Shown: positions 31,190-44,600 of the stretch, piece after piece
How the letters are laid out: each line of letters opens with the position of its first letter
Numbering within the stretch: the first letter of the stretch is position 1
NCBI GenBank assembly: GCA_033297205.1
Contig: MU859183.1
Coordinates: 1 to 64,000 of the forward strand
DNA: 64,000 bases
Direction of reading: 5' to 3'
Source of the DNA: Pseudoneurospora amorphoporcata
Taxonomy: Eukaryota; Ascomycota; Sordariomycetes; Sordariales; Sordariaceae
Program-made: the position numbers and the translations under genes
The notes under the pieces: generated by a model
Seen by the model: the letters and a program-made list of their open reading frames with translations, nothing else
The model's database searches: none
What the model was told of the DNA's origin: nothing

Positions 31190-33842
31190 TTACTGCGTGA
31201 CCTGTCTCGCATGCTCCACAGTGGTCTCGTTGCCGACATGCTTCGAGTCGCTGGTAGTACTGACGTCTTCGACCGATGTCGCTGGTGAATCAAGCGTGAT
31301 GGTAAACCGCGGAGGCTGCGAGTTCATCTCCGAATCCTGCTCCGAGAGGCCGCCGGTGGTCTGTGAGTCAAAGACATGCTCTACATGCTCGCCAGCACCT
31401 TCACCCGACTTTTTCGATTCCTCTTGTCCCTCGGCCGCCTGCTCGTCAGCATTGATTTGACTGAGGCGCTTGCCGGCGTGCTCGCCCTCGATGCTCACGC
31501 CTACTACCTCGGCCAAGCTTCTGAAGTTGAACATGGGCTCCGTGCTGGTGCTTGGGTCCCTGTCCTGCTCGTCGCCGTCTTCGCTGACTCCAGAACGGCC
31601 ACCTAGACTGACACCACTCTCATGGGGATCCTGGAGGTTGGAGGGCGGCACATAGCTGCCCTGGCCACTTTCGGCCGCAGACGAGGAGACTGACGAGGCA
31701 CTGCTCATCTGGCGAAGATGTGACGGTCCAGCCGTCGGTTGGGGAGACGGAATGGGACGGGCGGGAGCAGAAGTGTCGTTCGCCGCGCCCGCACTTCTAT
31801 CAACGCCCTTACCCTTATCCTTGGTGTTCGAATCTGGCGCTAGCGCCGCGGGAGCTCCTGGCGACGACATGACGGCGCCCGTAGATGCCATAGCGCCGGC
31901 TACGCTGGCTTCGGCTCGGAGGTTGCTGGCAGCACTATTTCCACGCTTCCTACCGAAACTCAGCCCAGGTAGACTCAGGCTACTTCCACTTACCGAGCTG
32001 TGTCCACTGCGGGTTGCCTCATAGGGTCCGCCCTGTTTCGCTGCGGCTTTGGCTGCTGCCTTCTCTGCCTTCTTTTCTGCCTTCTCCCGTTCCTTCTCAC
32101 GTTTCTTTGCCTCCTTCTCTTCCTGCTTTTCAGCCTTCTTCTTGCGCTCCTCTTCCGCAGCCAATGATAGGCGAATGGCCTCGGCGAACATCATGTCTTC
32201 TAGATCTTCCAACCGGTTTCGTCGGTTCCCATTGCCACCAGAGCCGGCAGCACGATCAGTATTGGTCGTAGCACCAGCATTAGCAGGGGTAGCTGGGCTG
32301 GCACCCCTATTCTCATCGCCGTTACCAGGAGTAGCCGATGTTGACCCAGAGCCTCCGGTGTTTCTACGCCCGAAACGGCTCCTAAGTGCACGGGACTCGT
32401 TGTTGTTCATCAGGAATGCTGCTGTGTGCAAAGCTGTCGCAGCAGCAGCGCGTCTCGCCAGGTGCGCCCGTGCGGCCTGCAGCTTGTTTGCCCATTCTGG
32501 CCGGACTCTATCCGTCAGAACGACATTCGGTGCGTTGGCAGATATTGACTGGTTGCGACGACGGCCACCTGGTGAAGTAACACCGGGAGACAGAGATCCT
32601 GAGGTGACCGAACTTTCGGATGACATGGCTGTACTTGTGCTTCCCAGGGCTAGGGGTGAAATGCCATAGGTCAAGCCGCGACGGAATGGCGGCGGCTCAT
32701 AAGTAACGCCAAAGTCGGGTTGCGTGCAGTAGGGGCAACAGGCGGGCTCGGATACCAATAGTCCGGCGGACTCCTCAGGGTTATTGTTGGGATCGTTCTC
32801 GTTGTGTCCCTCTGGGAAATGCGGATCCGGCCGCTTGATCTGGACGAAGCATTCGCTGCAAATGGGCTGGTCGCAGCAGCGAGTGTGGTTCAGGTATGGT
32901 GGATATGTCAAGAAGCAAATCGGGCATTCGGTAGCGTTCTTGTAGAGAAAGACTTCGAGGGGTTGTCCATTGACGAAGGGGTCGTTGGGCAGCATGATTT
33001 CGCGGGGCGCAATTTCCGTGCTCGAGGCATTGCGGGAACTTCCTCCTCCCAAGACCGCAGCAATCGCCTTTCCTCGCATGGGCTTGAAAGGCGAACTGCT
33101 CCTTTTGCCGGAACCTGGGGAAGGCAGCGCAGAGCCCGGATTGGATGCGCTATGCTCGGAAGCTGTGGACAGGCTGCGACCGCCCATCGGGACTGTCAGG
33201 TGGTTGATATTCGAGCTCGCGTCGGTCGGTGAGGCAGGTGAGCGCGGTCGTGGGATCAGTTCATCCGGAGGAGTTTCGCCGGCGGCGGGAATAGGTAGGC
33301 CTCGTGCGGCAGCGATGATTTGGGGCTCGGTCCAGTCCTCGTCGAAATCATTTAATCCTCGCCAGAAGGGAGCAAGTTTACGCTCAACCTAGATGGATGG
33401 CACGAGTTAGCAATGCTCGAATAGGAGCTGTTCATACCAGGGCTTTGAGCGCACATACCATCAACTGCCTGACGATCTGCTTGTTAAAGTCCTCGGGCCC
33501 GACATAGGTGCCCATCGTAACGAGATAGCCGCCGTCGACATGCTCTTCCTTCATGCTCCGCTCTCGCTCCTGTAGTCGGGCAACCCGCTCTCTCTCCAAC
33601 CTCCTGGCCTCCCTCTCCTGCTTTGTTTCCTTGCGTTCATGGCGCTCATCGGCATGCGAGCTGGAACCTCCTGCAGCACGCCCCAAAATTCCGGTGAGGT
33701 CGTGTCTGGTATTGCGGTTCCTCCTAGATGACTCCCTGCCAGACTGTGTCGACGAGCCCACACCGGCGTCAGCGAGGGCGGAGTGGAGGCCACGGCGGCT
33801 GCTGTCATCGCCGCGGGACTCCTTTGTGTTTGTGTTTCCCAT
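31190..33842 (-). CDS. sip5: Sip5-like protein with zinc-binding RING-like domain
   Basis: Two exons, 33842-33459 and 33388-31190, give 860 aa. The 70-bp intron (GTATGT donor, GCTAAC branch, CTAG acceptor) joins VRQLM to VERKLAPFW. The N-terminus MGNTNTKESRG may be myristoylated (Gly2). The conserved Sip5 core has EEHVDGGYLVTMGTYVGPEDFNKQIVRQLM, RKLAPFWRGLNDFDEDW, and a cysteine-rich module at about 280-350 (ECPICFLTYPPYLNHTRCCDQPICSECFVQI, then CCPYC). A strongly charged coiled coil follows near 525-590. The C-terminal third is disordered. Yeast Sip5 binds Snf1 kinase and the Reg1/Glc7 phosphatase, so a role in glucose signalling is inferred only by homology. A UIM-like helix immediately precedes the coiled coil (see findings). 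Confidence 0.92.
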
Positions 33843-36800
33843 GGTGGTATTGGCGACTGGCGCTGATGTGACCCGCCGGGGGCCGATGAGATATGTGAAG
33901 CAGGATGACGCGAGATGATGGGGCGACTGTTGGATTTATCGTTGTTGTCTTGTCGAAAGAGGTGCGTTCGATCCGGCTGGCGGGGGCGCTAATCAGGATG
34001 ACGGAGCAGATCAAAGCCAAGCCTGCCAGCAGCTGCAGCAAGCCGCGTGTAGTGGGTGCGCTGCGCGGGGCGGTACGGTGGCAGGGTGGAGGGGCCACAC
34101 GACGGTAGGGTTGGCAAGACGTGAAGACAAGGTTGGGATATCGGGATGCGATAGCAAGGCTATGGGGGAAGACGAGTACGAAGCGATCGAGAGTTCGGGG
34201 TCTAAAGTGATGTTTTTTTTTCGCACTGCGCAATTGACGGGATGCAAAAAAGAGGCAGAAAAGCAGGGCAAGGCACGGTGACGGAGGGCCGTCGTTGCCG
34301 GAGATGGCGGAGCTATCGGTGCGTTTAGATCCAATGGGGTTGTGCTACAGCACGCGCGCTCATCCTGGAGGCGTCCAACGAGCAGTTGCTGTCAGTCGCC
34401 CTGGAGCAGAGAAACCGACTTCTGGTCTGGGGCGAATGGAGCGATCTCCGGCAGAGGGTCCAATCGACTCGATGTCCGATGCGAGGTTCTAATCGAGGGA
34501 GGGGGTTTTGGGTGCTTGTGAGTGGGAGCAGGTTGCTAGACTAGAGGTAGCGAGATAATGTCAATCAGGTGGCAATGGAAGCAATGACAATGACAAGTGA
34601 CAACGAGGAGACCGATTTGGTCGCTTGTTCCTGTTGCTCGTTGCTCGTTGAAATGACAGCTCTTTGAGCGTACAGCGAGGATTATTCTAGTGAGGTATCA
34701 CGCAGAACACCCGCTGACAACAAAACAGAATAGAACCTGGGAGAAAACAACTGGAAGTTTGCTTTGCTTTGCTTGAATGAATGCCGGGAATCCTTAACTG
34801 CGAAACTGGGAAGTGGGAGTGCCAAGAAATGTTGACACGGGAAAGTCCACCTGCTATACACTTACTGCCCGCCCGCCCGCCCGGGCCCTGTGCAGATGAC
34901 GGGAGGTCGGGTCGGGTTGGGTCTGGCCTCAAAAGTCCGGAGGGTTACGTAGGTAGGTAAGTATGTACGGCATAAAGACTGCCTGCCCCCGGGCGAGATG
35001 ATCTGTAGACCGTTTCGCTTTGCAGATCCTCAATCACTCAGGCACCACTTTGCATTTTCATGTACACTATGTATCAAGCACTCGATCCTCGAGATTTGGC
35101 ATCTCAATGGTGTTCCTAGCAGCGGGTAAACGACCAGATGCTCGAGGTTTGTTGCTATCCGATGCCCCCACCCGCTAGATCACTAACAGTAGCACATCTT
35201 GTCCCAGCGAATAGACGATCGACGAGATTGACGACTAACAGAATTTGCACCAACACCGTCCAGTTAACGTTTCCATTGACAAGGCAGATGATCCGGACAC
35301 TCTCCTGGTGCTCACGATCTGACCCTAAAAATACAATAGTTGTCTACATAATGCATTTTATGGGAGGTGAATCCTGTCAACTCTCTAGGAACCTGGAGGA
35401 ATATGGTGTGACGCGCAACGACTAGCTAAGGCTTTTACCACGCCGTGTCAGTCTTTCTCACCAAACCATTACAACTCGCGCTTCTCAAGTTTAGTACTAG
35501 ATATTCTCTGATGTTTATCAAGACTTTCGCTTGTCTTCAGATAGTACCAACACATCAATAGCATGAGTGCTAGGGCAAAAATGAATGAGAGTGTCTTCAT
35601 CCCGCATAAGATACCTCAACATCTGACAGTCCTCGGTGATTATATGATTTCCCAAGGGTATAACAGAAGCTTGGTGACATCCAAGATAGGTGAGCTCTCG
35701 AGCTAGTCAGCGAGGTAATACAAGTCAGATTGTTGACTAGCTCACGGGGAGTTGCTCGCAAGGCGAAGTTGCGAAGGTTGTCGTTGTCCGTGTCACTAGG
35801 TGAACAATGAGCCCGAGGAAGCTAACTACCGATATGCCGACTCTGAAGGAAACCAAACGAAACCTAATACTCATCCACCATGTTCAATATGTGAAGACAG
35901 TTATCCTCCTTCTTCATGCCTGCGTGGGGAGTGAGTTGAAGCTCGCTCAGGACCCCAGTTACGGATTGAACGCAAAACTAAATCCGTGAAAGATTATTGG
36001 AAGTCCTTGCAAATGGATTAACAATTCGCTGGATCAACACAATGTTCCGCTCAAAATCCCAACACGTACATCTTCACGCAGAGAAACCGTACCTCGAAGT
36101 CTGTTTTTTGACTGGCAATCACCTACACATCCAGTCCTTAAACCATGGAATGTAGGATCAATTGCAGAGGTACCTGTTGAGATTATGTGCGCTTCTCTTG
36201 AAGTCGGTTATATGCATCTTCTGTGGGCACCTTTACCTATATCACCTTATGGTACCTCTATCACTCTACTGCGGTTTGGGAAAAGGTTGCGAGCTACACA
36301 TTCACAGATGTAGCCGTCTTCGCAGCAACAAGAGTGGTTTGACAAAATGTCTATTTACGAATTCGCTCATTTTGATAGAGATCATAACACATAGACAACT
36401 GTAATGGAAGTGAAAGCCATTTGTGGTGTATGAAAAAGAGTGGCCGAGTAAGTGACGAGTCCTGTATGAGCTGCAGGAAACATAACCCAACAATTCTCAG
36501 TGAGAAGACTATCCATTTGATATGACGTTTCTCGAGTGCTACTCTCCTCGATTGATCCACTAGTGGTACTATACCCTTGTAAGGTCACCAAATGAGATTA
36601 TCAGTGATTTATATGTTCGTCATTCACCGTTCAACCCTAGCACTGGTGTTTTCTGATGTTTATCCCCATCTACATTCCCCAATCTACATGATGTACAATG
36701 TCCCAACAGACAACGTGCCTGCCTATACTCCACATGTTGCTGTAGATGTAGTAGGTAGGTCTTACATTGACCCTTCCCACAGACGTCGTGATCGGCCCAG

Positions 36801-38119
36801 CCAAACAGTCAAAGCACAGCATACCTGCATGTAGAGGGAGGTTCCCTGGTCAATGGGCAGCCCTCAAAATTCGTCCTCTCACACTTCTCATGAGATTCTC
36901 GCATATCCCTTGCAATTTGGGGACATCGATCCCCGGATTCTCTGGCACTGGAGGCTGGATGACGCTCCCGACCTCACGGTCAAACAGTACGTTCGCTCAG
37001 TTTCCAAAGGAAGCCCGGAAGCGCTAGTCGCATGCTTGATATTGTTAGACATGCTAATCGCAGTGGCCCTCAGACGATGTCGAGTTGAAAGCATAAATTG
37101 GCGCATTGGTGTTCTCTGATGTGCAATGCGATGTGGGATGCACCCACACCACCATCATGTAGTATGACGTCCTGCAAGCCGTCTGGTGTGTGTGCTACAG
37201 GACGCATGTGAGAGGCATTGAGGGCTATACTGCGGCATGTATGTATATGGGATGTTCGGACCGAGCCGCTGTTGGTATGAGATATGGAAAACAAAGATAA
37301 CGGAAGTGCGATATCAACTTTGACATCTACTGGAATGGGTGAGTTTTCTGATTATTTGATGTTGAGGATGATGAAGCTTCCACTTGGCCTCATCTGTAAG
37401 GTAGCTGCTGCAACAGCGGAATATCGAATACGCCTGTCGACGCCAGCGTACTGCACTTGAAGACGAGCCGACGATCTCGGCGGGTGGCGTTTTGCTGACC
37501 TAGGAACTTTCGATGTCGATGATGATGAACCGGACAGATTGACGCTGTAAGTCCTCCTGACAGAACTTCTCAGAAATAAGTTGATAAGATCTCACCAAAC
37601 CGTCCGTCCTAATATCCTGATCAGCAAACGTGCGTGTGTAACACGTGGCAGTCAACTCGGATCCAGGCCCGTGGTGTAATCTATCCGGATCCGTATTCTC
37701 GGATCCGGGCCATGTTTTCAATTTGACTTGAAACCACCGAGACACGAACATTTCTGCCATACTGCTTTCGCTAGAAATTGAAAATTTTCGTTTTCGTTCT
37801 GGAATCGCTTTGGCTATAACCAAGTCGCCCAACACAGCCGTATCGATGGACGAAAAGGGAAATGTGAGCCGCAAGCGACAGCTTTGTGAGTTTGTACCAA
37901 GTGCGAAACGGTGTGGAATTTTTTGCTCGGTATCGGTTTCGTATTCGCTTTGTGAGACCTGGAGGATTCCTGATAGGCTAATGAAGAACAAGGTTAAATG
38001 TTGTGGGGAGTTTGGTGGAGGCGACAAGCTGATCACGGACGCACTGTGGATTTTAAAGATTTCAAAGTTGGCTCATGAAGATGGAGACTGTTGCCGCTAG
38101 GTGGTAAATCATCAGGGAC

Positions 38120-38120
<1 letters not shown>

Positions 38121-38145
<25 letters not shown>
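38121..38145 (+). repeat. (GA)n microsatellite
   Basis: About twelve GA dinucleotides in an intergenic position. Confidence 0.9.
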
Positions 38146-38150
<5 letters not shown>

Positions 38151-41100
38151 GACATATACGCGTAAACTAGAGAATGGCATGAGTCGGTAAGCTTTTGGTC
38201 GAGATGATCTTCAACGTTCGGGAAAGGATAGAGTCCGCGCAAGAGTCCGTCAGCCCGAGAATGATCCTGCGAGAACTCGGAGACTCGGTCCGTTATTACA
38301 CTACACCTGTGACGCCGAGAGCTAAGCAGAAGTGGAAACTGGGGAACGAATGTCACTGTCCACCGACCATCAGTGTCCATCACGGCGCGTCCGCAATTTG
38401 CGGTGCACCGGGAGATAAAACAACGGTCAGAGAGTTTATTCGGAGTTTAAAGACGGGCAGGCCTCGCCAGAGGGTCAGGATATTGCGCCTTTCCGTCTTG
38501 TGCTTGTTTCCCCGCCAAGATGTAACGGTGAGTCCAGACGGACAGCATTGAGCAGGATCCCGGTTCACGGAAGGGCAGTCCCAGATGCCAGATGCCGAAT
38601 CTCTCATGCTGCGACGGGGAGTGGCAGGGGAAGGCAAGGGCAGGCGGAAGGGTTGCGGATGTTCTTTCCTCGTTCCATCCATTTTGACGGTTTGTCAGAG
38701 CCTTGCGAGGTCACTGCCGGCCTGGACTCTGTGCTATAGCTTGTGAGCCTGTCACCGTAATCCATTCGATGCCTGGTGCCGGGCTTTTTGTTGATGGAAA
38801 TGGAAATGGATATTGGATCCTGTCAGATAATTCCTGCGGTTTTGCGGTCAGGTTTCCGAGGAGGGCGTCGCTATCGACCGGTTGGCGGGAATGGCGGCTG
38901 TTGCTCGACTGCGGTGAATTGGATGATGTTGCGGGTTGTGGGCTATCGGACTGGTTGTTGACCCCGAAAGTGAATTTGAGAAGAAAAAAGTGTGTTTGCG
39001 GGAGCAAGGATTAGTTCCATTGCCATCGCTGGGTGGATTGTCCAGCACGTGGGGGATCCAAGCACTGGCGGGGGGAAGTATACCTCTACATACCTCTACC
39101 TAGACGTACCTTAGGTACAGTTCAATGCTAGAAAGTTTGTTAGCGCGAGACCTTCCATTCAACGTCTTCGGAGAAGGGAGAAGACAGGGGCAAGGGATCC
39201 GGCAGTTCGGCCCACCTCCTATTGGCCCAAGCCACCAAGATCAGGCCAAGCACTTAAACCGCACCAAAACTTGAACTCCATTCCCGGCGGGCAATAATGA
39301 ACCAGAGGCTTTTCAGGCCAGAAGTCCCGCCTATCCACCACGCCAACGATTGAACCAGGGGTGATGTGTACAGTATGAATTCGAATTGTTTGTGGCTTTG
39401 TGGTTTTCCGCAGCTGTTGCCAGGTTTTTCTTTTTCGGATAGCCCTTGATCCGATCCAAGGGCGCAGCCAGGACGGTGAAAAGCCCGACAGCGTCCATGT
39501 TCTAGATAACTGTCGGTGCGAACTGATGGGCGTCCTGAGCATCTGATTGGACGAATGTGCCAACCGCCAAGAGCTCCGGTAATCAAATGCAGCGACTCGA
39601 ACGGACAGTGGACGCCAGGGAGCTCGCAAATGGTGCGCGTATAGCGTATTCTCATTGACACCACTGGTTCACCTCTGGAGGGACGAGGTGGGAGAAGGCC
39701 GAGTTATATGATTTCTCGGATGCCACCCTATGGACGCGCTTAGAAGCGTCTCTGCGGCACTGAGGGCTGTGGAGAACGGGCAAGCCACTTACAACAAGGG
39801 CGCAAACATTCCGCATTCGGATTCCCGGGTTATCACACAGTCACCCACTCCGACTCCAACAATATTTCGGGGATCCAAAAGTCCCCTCACCCAGTTACAC
39901 TGATGCCGAGGCGGTGCGGCGCAAGGCTTCGGAGCGGAGCGCGAAACGGAGCTCGGAGCGAAACGGCATCGACGGCGTCGCCAAGGACCCCGAGATGTCT
40001 GTGACGGGAGTGGTTGAATGATTATCAGAATGAATCATCACCCGTCATCATCGATTCGCCAAGCCCGCCCCTCACAGCCGCGGCGAGCAATGAGATGAAC
40101 GACAAGTAGTCGGTACATTAGCGCTGTACGTATCTCGAAAGTGACGGTGCTTTGTTGCTTGGCCGGGCTGCTGAAGGTGATGCTTTGTCTAGTCTGGCCA
40201 CCGAAACGTCATAACGAGATTGACAACATACATAACCGGTAAAATGGACGTTGGAGAATGATCTCGATGGGAAGATCCGTCACCATCAAGGATTTGCAAA
40301 GTAGCAAAGGTTGAAAGCGAGAGATAACCACGAGACAAAAGCGATGCTTGGGTACAGTTTGTGAATATGTATTGGAGGTACCTGTGAGCATGCAACATCC
40401 ATTCTGTTGTACCCGCACCCTTCTTGCTTCCCGACTTTCAACCCTGATTAGTCACCTAAAGTCTTCCAGCCAACCTCTAGAACAACTGGGTCCAACGCCC
40501 CGGGCCGGAGCAAGAGACCGCCGGTGTATCGCTAGCATCGCCAACTCCGTCAGTGCGCGCAATGCTTCGAGAAGTCTTACCTAGTCCTCACATGGCAACT
40601 TGTTGCTGCTGTTGCGACACCACCGCTGCAGACTCGCTTGCACACCTCCGACTGGGAACAAGACTCCATGATGGTAGAGATGGCTTATCATGATGAGCCT
40701 CTGATAAAATGAAATGGATAGCCCAGAATGACGGTCCGAGAAGGGGACATACCCATTGGCCACCCTACCGTATACGAAGCCTCTGATTGACGACGGGAGC
40801 GGACGGGCTCAACGGGGTCGCTGCCATTTTCGTCCACTTCTCCAGGTGTCAAAACCACAAAGCCCAATGCGAAAAAGGTACGGAGCACTTGTATCGGGTA
40901 CGTACCGGTGGTGACAGTGCGCCGCCAAAGTGGAGGTACCAAAGACTCCCGGGCAGGGGATGGAAGGCTCCCGTCGTCTCCAACGACGAGTGGCCGGCTC
41001 CACTCTTCTCAGAGTCTCGGAGGCTGCGAGGACCCCGTCCCCCTTTCGCAAACCACAGGCTTTTCGCACTCTTGGTCCCGCGGCCCGGCGACATTTTACA

Positions 41101-41298
41101 CGTACTTGTTGCCTCTGATCCCCGTACCTGATAAGATCTCGGACTCGCCAGCAGATCCTCTCATCCCACCAGGCGTCGTGTCGTCCCTTTTTTCGGTCTC
41201 GAGGTTCCGTCCGATTTGTACGGAGTACGTACTATTTTTATCGCTACTTATACAGCAATAGAGATCAGTGCTTACCTCAGCCTAACCCTCCACTCGCT

Positions 41299-41316
41299 AC
41301 ACACACACACACACAC
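41299..41316 (+). repeat. (AC)n microsatellite
   Basis: About nine AC dinucleotides inside the pyrimidine-rich upstream region of the ABC transporter gene. Confidence 0.85.
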
Positions 41317-41622
41317 CTTCCTCTTCCTTCTTTCTCTCTTTCTGGTTTATTCGACAATTGCGTCTCTTCTTGCTTGCATACATATAATATCTTGACTCCC
41401 CTCTCTGCCTGTAAGTCGCTTTTCACATTCAGTCTCAACGAACTCTGCTCGGACGAATACCCCCACCTACTCCGACATACATCGTGATAGGGCACGGACC
41501 GACACTTACACCAAGATCCTCGGGTTTAGGGCAGAATCTTAATACCATCTCATCATCGACTTATACACCAAGCAAATTGTAACTGGGGAGCAAGTTCTTT
41601 GGACGAAACGAATCACTCACAA

Positions 41623-44600
41623 ATGTCCTTCATGGGCACTGGTTCCTTCGGGAACTACGACCACACAGCCCAGTCTTCTGGAGCACCTCTTGGACGCCGA
41701 CAGACACACGACTTTGAGGAGGAAACTGTCGCCGCCAACCCTGCCGGACCTACTCATCCTGAGCCGAGCTCTTCGCATTCTCACAACGATCAAATGACGG
41801 GAACACGGGCCACTTCCATGACCGAGGTTGACGAGAACACCACTCGTCCTGTGAAGGAGAAGGACGGCCACCATGCCAACGACAGCGACAGCACCAGCGA
41901 GGACGATGAGGACCGCATCGAGGAGAACCGCCGCGCAAGCCAAGTCCTCGCCCTGGCACGAAAGTACACCTCGCAGTCTCAGGCCGCCGTTCCCAATGGA
42001 AAGAGTGTCTTTCAGGTCGACGATGAAAACTCACCACTCAACCCCAATAGTCCCAACTTCAACTCTCGTGCTTGGGCCAAGGCCATCGTTCAGCAGGTCA
42101 ATGGCGAGGGCCACCAGTTCCGTACCACCGGTGTCGCATTCCAGAACATGAACGTTTTCGGTTTCGGCTCTGCCACGGATTACCAGAAGGATGTTCTCAA
42201 CGTTGGTCTCCAAGTCATCAGCCAGGTCCGCAACCTCATTGGCATGGGCCGACAGCGCCGCATCGACATTCTCCGCGACTTCGATGGTGTAGTGCGCAAG
42301 GGTGAGATGTTGATTGTTTTGGGTCCTCCTGGTTCCGGCTGCACAACCTTCCTCAAGACTATTGCCGGCGAGCACGATGGTATCTTCGTTGACGACCAGT
42401 CCTACTTCAACTATCAGGGTACGTTGTGGATCGAAATGACACCTTTTTTCGATGATTCGATTTTGCTAACATTCATTTAGGTATGACTGCCAAGGAAATT
42501 CACACCGCCCATCGTGGTGAGGCCATCTACTCTGCCGAAGTCGATACCCATTTCCCCCAGTTGACAGTGGGTGATACTTTGACCTTCGCGGCTCGCGCCC
42601 GTGCTCCTCGTCATGTCCCCGACGGCATCACCAAGAACATGTTCTCCAACCATCTCCGAGACGTCGTCATGGCCATGTTTGGCATCAGCCACACCGTCAA
42701 CACTCGGGTTGGTAACGAGTATATCCGTGGTGTTTCGGGTGGTGAGAGAAAGCGTGTCTCCATTGCCGAGGCCGCTCTCTCTGGCGCTCCCCTCCAATGC
42801 TGGGATAACAGTACCAGAGGTCTCGACAGTGCCAACGCCATCGAGTTCGTCAAGACCCTTAGGTTGCAGACTGAGCTTTTCGGAAGCACTGCCTGCGTGT
42901 CCATTTACCAGGCCCCTCAGAGCGCTTACGACCTCTTCGACAAGGCTGTTGTCTTATATGAGGGTCGCCAGATCTTCTTCGGCCGTGCCGACGAAGCCAA
43001 GCAGTACTTCGTCAACCTGGGTTTCGAATGCCCTACTCGCCAGACCACACCCGATTTCTTGACCTCCATGACCAGTCCCACAGAGCGTATTGTTCGCCCC
43101 GGCTTTGAGGGCAAGGCTCCTCGTACACCCGACGAGTTTGCCGCTGCTTGGAAGAACAGTGCCGAGTACAAGTCGCTTCAGACTGAGATCGAAGAGTACA
43201 AGAAGGAGCACCCCATCAACGGTCCTGATGCTGAGGCTTTCCGCGCCTCCAAGAAGGCCCAGCAGGCCAAGGGTCAGCGCGCCAAGTCTCCCCTTACCCT
43301 CTCCTACGTGCAGCAGGTTCAGCTGTGCTTGTGGCGAGGATGGCGACGCTTGATAGGAGATCCCAGTATCACAATGGGCTCTCTTGTCGGTAACTTTATC
43401 ATGGCCCTCATCATCTCCAGTGTCTTCTACAACCTGCAGAATACCACCGACAGTTTCTACCAGCGTGGCGCTCTTCTTTTCTTCGCCATTCTCATGAACG
43501 CTTTCTCTTCGGCCCTCGAAATTCTGACCCTCTACGCTCAACGTCCCATTGTCGAAAAGCACGCCCGTTATGCTTTCTACCACCCGTCCGCTGAAGCTGT
43601 CGCTTCCATGCTCGTCGATATGCCCTACAAGCTCGCCAACTCCGTCACCTTCAACGTTACGCTGTACTTCATGACGAATCTGCGCCGAGAACCGGGACCG
43701 TTCTTCTTCTTCCTGCTCATCTCCTTCGTCACTGTTCTCGTCATGTCGATGATTTTCCGTACCATCGCCAGTTCTTCGCGTACGCTGTCTCAGGCCATGG
43801 TGCCCGCTGCCATCATCATTCTTGCGCTCGTCATCTTCACCGGTTTCGCTATTCCCACCGACTACATGCTTGGCTGGTGCCGCTGGATCAACTACATTGA
43901 TCCTATCGCCTATGCCTTCGAGGCATTGATGCTGAACGAGTTCATTGGACGCAAGTTTTCTTGCACTGCCTATGTTCCTAGCCCGCAGATACCCTCGTAT
44001 GCCAATGTCGGTAGCTTGAACCGCGTCTGCTCAGCCGTTGGTTCCGTTGTTGGCCAAGACTACGTTCTTGGTGATGACTATCTCCGTCAGAGCTTCAAAT
44101 ACGTCAACAGCCACAGGTGGCGCAACTTTGGTATCATCCTCGCCTTCACCTGCTTCTTCCTCGCCACTTACATCTTTGCCGCTGAGGCTGTCTCTGCCAA
44201 GAAGAGCAAGGGTGAGGTTCTCGTCTTCCGCAGGGGTTACAAGCCCGCTTCCTTCAAGGAGAACAAGGGCGATTCCGAGTCTGGTGGCGTCGCGGTTGCC
44301 GGCAAGGGTCACGTCAGCGATGGAAACACCTCCGATAAGGAGGCCGGTTTCTTGCAGGCCCAGACTAGCGTCTTCCACTGGAACAACGTCTCTTACCATG
44401 TCCCCATCAAGAAGGAAATTCGCCAGATTCTCAACAACGTTGACGGCTGGGTTAAGCCTGGTACTTTGACTGCTCTCATGGGTGTCTCCGGTGCTGGCAA
44501 GACCACGCTTCTCGACTGTCTCGCTGATCGTATTAACGTTGGTGTCATCACTGGTGAGATGCTGGTTGATGGCAAGCCCCGCGACGCTTCCTTCCAGCGC

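Larger units (their letters stand above)
33843..41622. other. 7.8-kb gene-poor region
   Basis: No gene can be supported across this stretch, which separates sip5 from the ABC transporter. 33843-34500 is the sip5 promoter. 35000-37500 is somewhat more AT-rich, with scattered short frames. A minus-strand frame at 37500-38036 and a plus-strand frame at 36853-37119 look the least random but have no known domain. Microsatellites are at 38121-38145 and 41299-41316. 39050-39120 has TACCTCTAC-type repeats. The last ~400 bases are a CT-rich leader containing a possible 5'-UTR intron donor (GTAAGTCGC near 41412). Confidence 0.45.

Noticed and set aside
35000..37500. Possible RIP-mutated transposon
   Set aside because: AT content seems only mildly raised and no terminal repeats or reverse-transcriptase/transposase fragments were seen; a RIP index would be needed.
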